Shown here: positions 25,223 to 35,100 of the stretch, piece by piece
Position numbering within the stretch: the first letter of the stretch is position 1
Layout of the letters: each line of letters starts with the position of its first letter
Origin: Bicyclus anynana
Lineage: Eukaryota; Arthropoda; Insecta; Lepidoptera; Nymphalidae
Length of the DNA stretch: 64,000 nt
Direction: 5' to 3'
NCBI RefSeq assembly: GCF_947172395.1
Contig: NC_069087.1
Location: 17,552,889 to 17,616,888 of the forward strand
Notes under the pieces: generated by a model
The model's input: only the letters and a program-made list of their open reading frames with translations
Database searches by the model: none
What the model was told of the DNA's origin: nothing
Translations under genes and position numbers: made by a program

Positions 25223-25291
25223 GTATAATCTGACAAGGTAGATATGAGAGGAAAGAAAGTGCACGATGTGAAAACAGGCAAAATATTATGC

Positions 25292-28001
25292 TTTTTTTTT
25301 TTTTTTTCCTGATTGTGTAAGTGCCGTAGGCTCCTTATGGGACCTCAGCGGCGTCACCGGGGGGTTTGGGCGAGCGCAGAAGCATCGCCTGATGGGGCCC
25401 GAAGGCAGAAGAAAGCAGTGGGCGGAACGACTCTCTAAGGGCGTCTCCTCTGAGACTCGGGCCTCGACTTAGAGGGCCGTTCGGGAAGGGTGTTTTGGCC
25501 TGAGTGTATCAGTCCGGGCGCCCCCGAGATCGTGAGTTAAAAAGCCCACGTCTGGGTGACGTCAGATATCGGGGACCTCGTCTTCGCCGGCGAAGACGCT
25601 GTGTAGCTTGTGTTTGTGTTGCCTGGGAAGCATTGTCGTTCGTTATGTCATCGTCAGGATCGTAAAGGACGTTTTTTGGGCGTCTAGATCTACAATCAGC
25701 GTTGATATCGGGGATGTAGCTGCAAGCCTCAACCACTAGTTGGTTGGGGTGGGTGGCGGCTCTCTCAAAATGAGTTTTCGAGAGCTGTTTCATATATTGG
25801 GCTATTGTGGGGAGATCTAGGTCTCTATGTAGGTCGTTATTGCGCACAAACCACGGAGCGCCCGTGGCCTGACGCATAAATCGGTTCTGAAGGACCTGAA
25901 GGGGTTTTAGGGTCGCCTTTGGGCGATGGGCAAACACTACACTAGCGTAGGTCATTATTGGACGGATGCAGGTCTTATAGAGAGTGACCTTAGAGCGGAG
26001 GGATAATTTGCTTTTAGCACATATCATTGGATAGAGACGACTCATCACATAAGCAGCTCTTTTTCTGGCTTTCTGTATGTGAGTCGCGAAGCTCATACGG
26101 GTATCAAAGGTCACACCTAGGTATTTGGCAGTGCGTTGCCACGGGATAGGTGCTCCATGTAAGGAGACCTCTTTTAAATCGAAGTAATGGCGTGCAAGTT
26201 TCCTTGAGAAGAGCACTGCTGCACTCTTCTCTGGGTTTACCTCTATCCTCCATTTGCGAAACCACTTTGCTAAGTGTGTTACCGCTTTCTGGAGGCGGGC
26301 TATTATAGATCTACGGTAAGGGTGTGTCACAAACAGTGCGGTATCATCCGCGAACTGGGCGATGTGCACACCTGGATGGTTAGTGGGTATATCACTCGTA
26401 AAGAGTGAATATAAAAGCGGGGAGAGCACGGATCCTTGAGGGACTCCCGCTCGAATGGGCCTGGGAGACGAGAGAGTGCCATCTAGGCGGTATCTAAAAG
26501 TGCGATTTGACAGATAATTGTGAAACAATCGGACAAGTCTGCTAGGTACGCCGAAGCGGCTAAGCTTAACTATTAGGCCTTCGTGCCATACTCGGTCGAA
26601 GGCTTTTGCTACATCGAAGAAAATGGCCCCAGTAGGAATAGGAGTGCGAAGCCGGGTAAGGCCGGTGAGAATATGCTCCGTGAGGCGATGCGCTTGTTGT
26701 ACACAGGAGTGTTGGGTTCTAAATCCGAACTGTTGTTTGATGAGAAGTTGCTTCTCATCGCATACAGCCTTTAAACGGTTAAGAATAATAATCTCGTATA
26801 CCTTGGCAATAGTGTTGAGTAAACTAATAGGGCGATAGCTAGAAGGGAGATCGCGGGGTTTGCCCGGCTTGTGAATACCTATGACAGTGGCTTCCTTCCA
26901 CGCATTGGGGAAGGAGCAGTGTGACAAGAGGACATTGAAAATGTTAACAAGTAGGTTTATAATCTCCATAGGGAGTAGCTTTATCGCTTTATTACTTATA
27001 CAGTCGGGACCTGGGGCCTTCTTTTTATGTAGACCTTTGATAACCGAACGAACTTCATCGCAAGTCGTAGGGGGAATCTCATCTCCATCGTGGGGGAGAG
27101 ATAGGAGGGAAGCGAGTTCTAAATTCACTTTCTCCACATGAAATGGGTCTAGGGAAATGGTGCTTGGAGTACACTGGGATTCTAAACTGTCAGCCATGCA
27201 TTCGGCCTTATCGATGTCCTCGAACGCGGGTGGGAGGCCAGGGCGTTTAAGAGGTGGGGTTGCCGAGACAGGTTCAGCTTTGAGAGCTCTCGCCAGGCCG
27301 TAGAATACTACGTGCGATGGGTCGAGCTGTCTTAGCCTATTGTCCCATTGTCCGTCATGAAGGCGGCGCAGGCGACGCTTGCACCGTCTCTGGAGATTCC
27401 AGAGTATGCTCGCATTTCGTCGTGTCGGTTCGGCGTCATGGCGTCTAAACTGAGTGTTCTTACGCGTTAACAAGGCCCGTAGGTCGGGCGGGGGAGGGCG
27501 CCTGCTGAAGACAGGGACCTCCCGGGTGGAATCACTTATTGCATCGCGGATGTGTCCGTTTAGATTTGAACAAGCTGCGAGCGCTTCGCCTAACGTTCCT
27601 ATCTCGTCAGGAATTTGAGCTAGATGAATTGAATCTAATGACTTGAGACGCTCAGACAGTCTCCCGTAATTTATTATGAATTTCGTCGGGAGGGTAGCGG
27701 AGGGCGGTGGTCCTAGCTGGAGTATGACTGGTCGGTGGTCAGAGTCCAGGTCTGATATCACTTCTAAAGGACTCACTTGAAGAGTGATGTTCTTTAGAAG
27801 CGCTATATCAAGTACACTAGGACTTTCGTTACTGTCAGGTTGTCTCGGGTATCGTGTCCATTTGTCAGGGGTGTGCAATACAAAATTTAAATCCTCACGT
27901 TCAGTCAGTCGTTTCAGTTTGTTTCCTCTGACATTGTTTCTATGACATAACCAGCTTGTATGTTTGGCGTTAAAATCTCCGGCCAGAATAATTTATGCAT
28001 T
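25292..28001 (-). mobile_element. 5'-truncated Jockey-clade LINE with poly(A) and TSD
   Basis: The element reads on the minus strand from about 28001 to a 16-base poly(A) (T run 25292-25307). An 11-bp target-site duplication, AAATATTATGC, flanks it at 25281-25291 and 28002-28012. It begins inside the endonuclease domain and carries one long open frame and a 3' UTR of about 200 bp ending CACTTACACAATCAGG. Three other fragments of this 3' UTR occur in the window (13171, 23979 and 59010). The open frame, intact tail and perfect duplication point to a recent insertion. Confidence 0.9.
25509..27992 (-). CDS. Jockey-type LINE ORF2, endonuclease remnant plus reverse transcriptase
   Basis: The frame is open from 27992 with no stop until 25509, 828 codons; no true initiator is present because the 5' end is missing. 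The start carries AGDFNAKHTSW and SDLDSDHRPV, the last motifs of an apurinic endonuclease (EEP) domain. The reverse transcriptase follows, with KKAPGPDCIS, YRPISLLNTIAK, FDVAKAFDRVWH, RAGVPQGSVLSPLLY and the catalytic QFADDTAL. A Jockey-like C-terminal region follows (NRFMRQATGAPWFVRN, ERAATHPN). Counting residue 1 at 27878, SDHRP is at 46-50 and FADD at 509-512. The product would copy the element's RNA at a nicked target. There is no internal frameshift, but without the endonuclease catalytic start and promoter it is presumably inactive. Confidence 0.88.
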   Translation of the reverse strand: MILAGDFNAKHTSWLCHRNNVRGNKLKRLTEREDLNFVLHTPDKWTRYPRQPDSNESPSVLDIALLKNITLQVSPLEVISDLDSDHRPVILQLGPPPSATLPTKFIINYGRLSERLKSLDSIHLAQIPDEIGTLGEALAACSNLNGHIRDAISDSTREVPVFSRRPPPPDLRALLTRKNTQFRRHDAEPTRRNASILWNLQRRCKRRLRRLHDGQWDNRLRQLDPSHVVFYGLARALKAEPVSATPPLKRPGLPPAFEDIDKAECMADSLESQCTPSTISLDPFHVEKVNLELASLLSLPHDGDEIPPTTCDEVRSVIKGLHKKKAPGPDCISNKAIKLLPMEIINLLVNIFNVLLSHCSFPNAWKEATVIGIHKPGKPRDLPSSYRPISLLNTIAKVYEIIILNRLKAVCDEKQLLIKQQFGFRTQHSCVQQAHRLTEHILTGLTRLRTPIPTGAIFFDVAKAFDRVWHEGLIVKLSRFGVPSRLVRLFHNYLSNRTFRYRLDGTLSSPRPIRAGVPQGSVLSPLLYSLFTSDIPTNHPGVHIAQFADDTALFVTHPYRRSIIARLQKAVTHLAKWFRKWRIEVNPEKSAAVLFSRKLARHYFDLKEVSLHGAPIPWQRTAKYLGVTFDTRMSFATHIQKARKRAAYVMSRLYPMICAKSKLSLRSKVTLYKTCIRPIMTYASVVFAHRPKATLKPLQVLQNRFMRQATGAPWFVRNNDLHRDLDLPTIAQYMKQLSKTHFERAATHPNQLVVEACSYIPDINADCRSRRPKNVLYDPDDDITNDNASQATQTQATQRLRRRRRGPRYLTSPRRGLFNSRSRGRPD

Positions 28002-28029
28002 AAATATTATGCACTATCTATCACTGGTT

Positions 28030-29340
28030 ACCTATCTACCTATAATCTCTTGTTAGGTTATTTCCCGCCGTGGTCAATTTTAGGAGAGTTGGTTCCCCCT
28101 AAACTTGCAAAATGCAACTTGCTAAGATAAGCCGCAATACGTACGAAGCTAACTATTGTTGTTTGTCGTATTTTGTGCACTGCGAACAAAAGCAACGTAA
28201 TGTAACTGCGTTATAACTCGTGAAATATACGCAGAGGTAACCCAGCTCGTGTGCACAAAATTTGCATTCAACAAAATATACAGCCTTGAAAATTAGTTTA
28301 CCTAAGTTTGTGACAAGGATTCGTGGAAGCAAGCGGTACTTTATGAAGACTGGAATGAAGATAAGGTATTAAAAATATTTGACTTGGCAAAAAACTGTGG
28401 TGATAGAGTCTAGACTATAAGTAGTCACAACTTGACGTTTTAAAAGTGGTTGTATATAGCCTACTTGAAATAGGTTAACGAATTTGAATTGAATTCAGCT
28501 GCAGTAGTTTTACCTGTTTTTTCGGAGTCATTGATAAAAACTTTTTAAATTAGATAGGCATATTAGGGGTTTTTGAAACTTGACCAGCTACATAATTATA
28601 CAAGTAGTAGCAGTAGTTTCTTATAGACTCAAGAGTTTTAAAAGCAATTTTGCTAGCAAAATCTTTTAAGCAATAAAAAACAATTTAAAAAAGGTACCTA
28701 ACAATTTAAAAACAACAGTATATTACCCATAGTAATTTTCCCTCACTTTCGATGTGCTTTTTGAAGTGTGATGGTATGAGTAGGTGAAAGGTTTTTAGGG
28801 TTTTATTTATAGTCTCCTATACATGTAAAGTGAAGCTGGTTCTTTGTTTACGTGTCCCATAATGTATCATTCATAATCACTGTATAGGACTTCAAAAATA
28901 TTTTGGATGTGCGAACACCATTATTAAATTTAGAAATTCATTTGTGCATTATTAAGGTCAAATCTATGTTTGTTAGTAACAAAACCCACCATTCTATGGG
29001 TTCTGTCACTAACAATTATGGTCATGGCTCAACAATCAACTCACACTTGGCCGGATTTTTTAGATTTTTTAAGTTATTTGTCTGCAATTAGAAATGGATC
29101 GAAGAAAGCCTTACAGTCCAATAATAAATGGATCGTAGACTGTGTACGCCCTTACAGTCGACACCTCATCAAAGGAGAGTTGACAATGTGGTTGCCAGTC
29201 ACGGCGTCGATTCAATGGGTCCATTAGCGAAGACATTAGATCCACCCGCGCGTAATTATTAATGATCCCTGTAACCTAGGAAGGTAGTAGGTAGGTACTA
29301 TCTTTAACACAGAAGGAATTTAACGTTGGATGATTTATAC
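28030..29340. other. Intergenic, no gene seen
   Basis: AT-rich with no recognised coding sequence. Near 29244-29270 CCCGCGCGTAATTATTAATG resembles the start of the 145-bp repeat at 57720. Confidence 0.4.
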
Positions 29341-29452
29341 TTCGTACTAATATTATAAAGGCAAAATTTTCTATGGATGGCTGTATGTACCACTTTCACG
29401 TCGAAACTAAACTGTTTTGGCTGAAATATAAAATGGAGATACATATTATTGC
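29341..29452 (+). mobile_element. Helitron-like 5' fragment
   Basis: Starts GTACTAATATTATAAAGGC and continues with the family's 5' part, then is cut off by the tandem array that follows. Confidence 0.5.
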
Positions 29453-29460
29453 TATACTAT

Positions 29461-30165
29461 CTGATAGTCTTGACAAGTTGTTAGTATGCACCCCCGTGCT
29501 TTGGAGAGCACGTACAGCCGTCGAACTCGGTCGTTATCATGAACATCTGATAGTCTTGACAAGTTGTTGGTATTCACCCCGTTGCTTTGGAGAGCACGTA
29601 AAGCCGTCGACCTCGGTCATTATCATGAACATCTGATAGTCTTGACAAGTTGTTAGTATGCACCCCCGTGCTTTTGAGAGCACGTAAAGCCATCGATCGA
29701 ACTCGATCATTATCATGAACATCTGATAGTATTGACAAGTTGTTAGTATGCACCCCCGTGCTTTGGAGAGCATGTAAAGCCGTCGACCTTGGTCATTATC
29801 ATGAACATCTGATAATCTTAACAAGTTGTTAGTATGCACTCCCGTGCTTTGGAGAGCACGTAAAGCCGTCGACCTCGGTCATTGTAAGTAACATTTTATA
29901 GACTTGTCAAGTTGTTTGTATGCACCCCGTTCTTTGAAGAGCACGTAAAGCCGTTGAACTCGGTCATTATCATGAACATCTGATAGTCTTGACAAGTTGT
30001 TAGTATGCACCCCCGTGCTTTGGAGAGCACGTACAGCCGTCGACCTCGGTCATTATCATGAACATCTGATAGTCTTGACAAGTAGTTAGTATGCACCCCC
30101 GTGCTTTGGAGAGCACGTAAAACCGTTGACCTCGGTCATTATCATGAATATCTGATAATATCATC
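29461..30165 (+). repeat. Tandem array, 8 copies of about 86 bp
   Basis: Units start near 29461, 29547, 29633, 29724, 29809, 29895, 29980 and 30065. Each runs CTGATAGTCTTGACAAGTTG, CACCCCCGTGCTTTGGAG, AGCACGTAAAGCCGTCG and GGTCATTATCATGAACAT. Most units hold GTGCT-TTGGAG-AGCAC, a 5-bp hairpin. The period is not a multiple of 3, so minus-strand frames across it are not protein-coding. Confidence 0.92.
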
Positions 30166-30700
30166 GTTACAAAGTCTAACATTATCACCAAGCCCTAAGC
30201 TTGTAATGTCACAGTATAATCTGGATGATGGAAACTTCAGGAGTACAATGATAAAACAAAAAATACGAAAATAGTAAACTTTATTTCAATTAACACATTA
30301 ATTGATATGTATATTATTTACATTCAGCGTTATACAGTGATAGTATAGTTTGTCTACTTTCGGAAGACGATTTTCCTTTACATCTAGCAGAAGATCCGTA
30401 TTAGAAACGACCTTCACTCATCTGTTAATTGGATAAGTGTATATAAAATTTTAGTAGGTTAAAAAATATATTGCAAGCAAATTGCCTAAAAATTTTTTGG
30501 CTTAACTATTACTAACCATTCTCTTTGAGGCAGACCACTTGTAACATATTTTTTAACATCCTAATTTAGATATCAAACACTTTTCATCCATTAAACAGAT
30601 GGGTGAAGATTTAATACAGATCTTAGACTAGTAGAAAGCATTTAACAGCTGCTTTGGTGTGCAAAAGTAAAAAACCACGACCTTTCGATGGTTTACTTTA
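30166..30700. other. Intergenic, no feature seen
   Basis: No supported gene. Confidence 0.4.
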
Positions 30701-30704
30701 AGTC

Positions 30705-31078
30705 TGCTTTGGTGGTTGGTACTGGCTGTAGCTAGTTACCCTACCAGCAAAGAGGTATCGCTGGCAACCCGCATGCTGCCACGTCCAGCGCTAGGCGTCC
30801 GGGTCCTGGCGACCCCCAGGCGGCCCTATTCGCACTCTTTGTCTGTCCTTGATCATAAAGTTGGTGTTGGGGGTGAATGGTGGTTACATCACCCGGGGTT
30901 TACTCAGGTCCCCGAGGAGGCTGTTTTTGAAGCCAGCTGGGTTTCGGAGAACCAAAAGATGTTGAACGGTTCTCCGATGTGCCTTATTCGCCTGGGTCGA
31001 GGGTGTCGTAAGAGCAACATTCTACAGTGCGGAAACCGTCTTCCAAGTATAGAAAAAATATACCGAAGCCAACATTAA
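30705..31078 (+). other. GC-richer segment with SINE-1 scrap and unknown 120-codon frame
   Basis: 30705-30770 resembles the SINE-1 body (GTAGCTAGTTACC, CAGCAAAGAGGTATCGC). The rest is less AT-rich than its surroundings and holds an open frame of 120 codons (30716-31078) with no recognised domain. CGGAGAACC at 30945-30953 pairs with GGTTCTCCG at 30968-30976. It is probably repeat-derived. Confidence 0.3.
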
Positions 31079-31099
31079 CATTGTTAACTACCGTTTTTT

Positions 31100-32010
31100 A
31101 CTTAAAATTAACAATTTTTTTAAGTTCTCGTATATATACAACAACACAAATATACCTACAATACAATACAATAGAATTTAAAGAGAGACAAAGCTTAACA
31201 AAATTCATGATATTAAAACTTTTGATAGATACATTATTCTTTTAGAATTCTTAAAATAAAGTAAATGCATTTATTTATTGTTCCTATAAAATAAACATAC
31301 AAAATGGACGAATATGTCTTGGTTAACAACTACCAAATTAACAATATTCAAAGACTTACACAGGGCCGTCTTGGTAAATGTGCAACCTCCTAGTGTGGAT
31401 AGGTGGGGAAAGGGGTAAGGGGTAGTACCCCATCCTTAAGTGCGAAAAAACACTTTAAAGGATCTTCGTGGTCTTCGTATTATCATAGCTTCAGACATGG
31501 GCAAAGGCATATATTAAGTAAAAATACATATCTGACAATTATTGTAATATCTTCAAAAACGAAATGACAGGCCCGAAACGTGATTGTCCGATATTGGGAG
31601 AGCTGCCCAATAAAATTAATAATATGGGTATTACCCAAAAAACTAAATAACACACCGGCACACTGCCCAGTCCACAATTCATCCTTTTATTTGTCTTTGT
31701 ATAAAGAAACAAAAAACACTGCTCTGGCAGCGCCATAGTAGATGATAAATTAACGAATGAAGCAAATGGAAGAAATGGAAGAAATTGACATATTTTGACG
31801 ACCCCGAAGTGGGATAAGCTAAAGGAGATGAGTATGGATGTTATCAGTACCATCCTCATAACCAATTTCCCTTACTTCGTGCTGACTATCCTTAAGTTAT
31901 TACCAAAGTCTTTTAGCATGTAATCGCGTTTAGACTTCGTGGTGACTATCCTGAACTGAATCAAGGTCGAAGGTCAACAATCTCGTATCGCTTCGTGCTG
32001 AAAGTCCAGT
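31100..32010. other. Downstream flank of B3GLCT, no further gene seen
   Basis: It holds the presumed 3' UTR of B3GLCT (minus strand), with a candidate AATAAA at 31691-31686. Minus-strand frames at 31483-31865 have no recognised domain. Confidence 0.4.
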
Positions 32011-32020
32011 ACTTGTGAGA

Positions 32021-32176
32021 CTAGAGTTCGTCCCTGTGGTTGCGGCGGCGCACGGCGCGGTCGTCGTGCTGGAACCACGCGGCGTACACGCGCAGCGGCT
32101 CGGGCGACGAGTGCCGGTGGAACGACACAGGCCGGTCGCGCGCCAGCGTCTCGCGCGCGTAGTCCTGCGGCCGCGC
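32021..32176 (-). CDS. B3GLCT: B3GLCT last coding exon with RDEL
   Basis: The acceptor is TTTGTCAG. Fifty-one codons and a TAG stop at 32023-32021 follow. It encodes PVSFHRH, RVYAAWFQ and the terminal HRDEL, an ER-retrieval signal expected for this soluble ER enzyme. Forty-nine of 51 codons end in G or C. A candidate poly(A) signal (AATAAA on the minus strand) lies at 31691-31686, which would give a 3' UTR of about 330 nt. Confidence 0.93.
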   Translation of the reverse strand, partial: ARPQDYARETLARDRPVSFHRHSSPEPLRVYAAWFQHDDRAVRRRNHRDEL

Positions 32177-35100
32177 CTGACAAACGCTTGCTTATATAGC
32201 TTGGCAAGTTCGTTGGTGACACTCCCATGATATGCGGGCGAGGGGGAGGGGGACTGCGCGAGTATGATGTCGCGCGCACGGGTCATTGCTACCTGGCCTC
32301 CTGGCCCTGGCGGACCATCGGGAGTGTTACGAACGAATTTGCCAAGCTATAGATAACTGCATTGTGGACTGTAGTAACTGTGTGTTGTGTGTAATATGCA
32401 ACGAGACCTCAGCTGCGTTGTACAGCGGTATGACGTCAGTGGATCGAGATTTTCGGGCGATTAAGCCCATTTCGGACTACTTTGGTATTTTAGTCAAGTA
32501 CGAACGATTTTTGGACGGTAGCGGATAGTCTAGTATGCCACTCGACTAAAATGCTAAAGTAGTCCGAACTAGGCTTTAGACACGAGTCTCAATAGCTCAA
32601 CGGTATGTGCGATCGAACCCATCACCGAGGGTTGGTTGTTCGATCCCCGCCCCATTGGTCTATTGTCGTACCCACTCCTAATAGTCTTACCCTACTAGTT
32701 TATGTTATTGCATATGGCAAATATTAGTGAATGAAGAATCCGCATGTCGTCTTACATCCGCGTCCTTGTACATGGCGGCGTGAACTCAATTACCTTTACG
32801 GTTGTAGATTTGTCCAAGTATATGATAAATCAGAATATTGTTAACATCCCAAGGTGATTGTAAAGAACCGGATAATTATTGGAATGTTCAATAATATGTT
32901 TCAGTTTTCGACAATGCTTGTACACAGATGTCATTATCATCACTATTAACCTATATTCAGCTTAGCTCGAGTCTCCTCTCACAATGAGAGGGATTAGGCC
33001 AATAGTCCACAATGTTGACCCAATACGGATTGACAGACTTCACAAACGCAGAGAATTAAGAAAATTCTTAAGTATGCAGGTTTCCTAACGATGTTTTCCT
33101 TCATCGTTTGATATGTAATTTCTTAAAATGCACACAACTGAAAAGTTAAAACCTAGACCCTCCGGAATCGGAAGGCAGAGGTCACATCCACTGGGCTACC
33201 ACGGCTCACAACACACGTTACACAGATGTAACCTGACATACCTGGTGGAACAGCGGCGAGTGCGTGAGCGAGATGTTGAGGCGGTGCATGGCGCACGCGC
33301 CCAGCGCCATGTCGTCGGGTGCGGAGGGCGCGCCGCACGCGCAGGCCCGCAGCGCGCGCGCCGCGCCCACGCTCAGCGCCGTGCCGCCGCCGCCCGTGAT
33401 GTAGTCGTAGCCTGACAACAACACACGATTATATCCCTAATAACGATCCATATTAGGGATACGAAAGAGAGATAGAGTACGCCACACGAAAATAAGACAA
33501 AGAACAAAACAAATAGATTTCTTACTTCACTTCATGAAACTGAAATAGAAATGGACAGGCCATGTCGTTAGAACGAAGGACGCTCGGTAGACGAAGCGTG
33601 TCGTCCTATGGAAGGGCCCTAGGGGTAAAAGGAAAAGAGGCAGGCCTTACAGAAGATGGGTCGACGACATCAAAGATATTGTAGGAGACGAGTGGCAATC
33701 AAAAGCAAACCATAGGGAAAAATGGAAGAATCTGGAGGAGGCCTTTACCCTACAGAGGGGTTCTCATTTTAAAAAAATAAGGAAATATATATATAATATA
33801 TAGAGAAAAAGAAAGGAAAACAAATAGATACACATAACAAAAAAAATGTACTAAGTATAAAAGTGTTACCTACTTTGTAAAAAGTATTAGAATAATTATC
33901 TTATGTAAATGGGAAATAATAAAAGGCTATTTTATTTTCATTTTTTTTTATTTTATTTTATTTTATTTATATCCCTAATAAAGATGACTATTGAACTAAT
34001 GCTGGTTTCAGTCCCGCTGACTACTCGCGCGGGTAGCTCACATCAAATCGATTCTCGTTTGCGCGATGACCTTCCCGAAACGCGCCGGACGTCCGTAAGC
34101 GTAAAACGATAAAAGGGACCTAGGCTAAACCGTGACGCTTAGTGACTCGCTAACGGTATCGCGACTATGAAACTTGCCCAATACAAATCACATATCTGAG
34201 TTCTCGAATGCATGGTACAGGGGTCACAAAATAGACGACAGAGGGAAGCCAGCGAGATTGAGGTACGGACGCGAGCATTCTTCATTTATTCACTGACAGG
34301 CACGCGTATTGCTGCTCGAATCTGTCTTACCACGCAACCTACAGGGTTCGCATGGTCGAGGAGGAGTTTTTATAAAAACTTAATTTATATGACATATGAT
34401 ATAAATTAAATTTGGAAATTATATAAGACGCACTACGTTCACGCATCAATCAGTACCTGAGGGTTAAGAGTTCATAATATATGTATGATCCAAGTGAAAA
34501 CCAGTAGACGTTCAGAAATCTTTTACTCAACAAATTGAGAAAATGGAAAAAATAAAAATGCACTTACTTACAAAGCACTTTGTCTATCTATTAAAATTGT
34601 TAACTACGAACTAGAGAAAACGGTTAAAACCATATGGTAGCAAAGTAACAATTTTATGTCGATCATTTACCTTTAGCAGCAGTTTCCCTTTTGCCGTATC
34701 CGTAGCCGTACCTCTCGCCGAGCACTGTGACGTCATCACCGCCGCGGTAGCAACTCAACAGCTCGCAAAGCCTCTGGACACTAAAAACAATAAGTGACGT
34801 GAATCCAACTGGACAAATTACTCAACAATAAGACAGAATTGTTTTGATAACGCATTGCGTTGAAGCTCACTTGTCGTAGCATTCTTAGATACATACACCT
34901 ACCACAACATAGTCGATAAACAGTGCCGGATTTAGGAAATTTCATGCCGTGAACAGTTTTCCCCTATTGGCCCCAGCCCCCCTTCAGTTAACTTACAAAG
35001 AGTAAATAAAAAAATACGCCCGGATTTTTAAATTGCTTAACCTGTCCTCGTTTTTTTCTGTGATATCTGGTGCCTTCTTAGACGGGATGACCTAAGCAAT

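Noticed and set aside
29537..30191. Minus-strand frames repeating MHTNNLL...DVHDND
   Set aside because: They are translations of the 86-bp tandem array, whose period is not a multiple of three and shifts frame between units.
33128..33415. Plus-strand Arg/Ala-rich frame opposite exon e9 (and 31974-32286)
   Set aside because: Shadow frames caused by the high GC of B3GLCT exons e9 and e10; the minus-strand reading is spliced and conserved.
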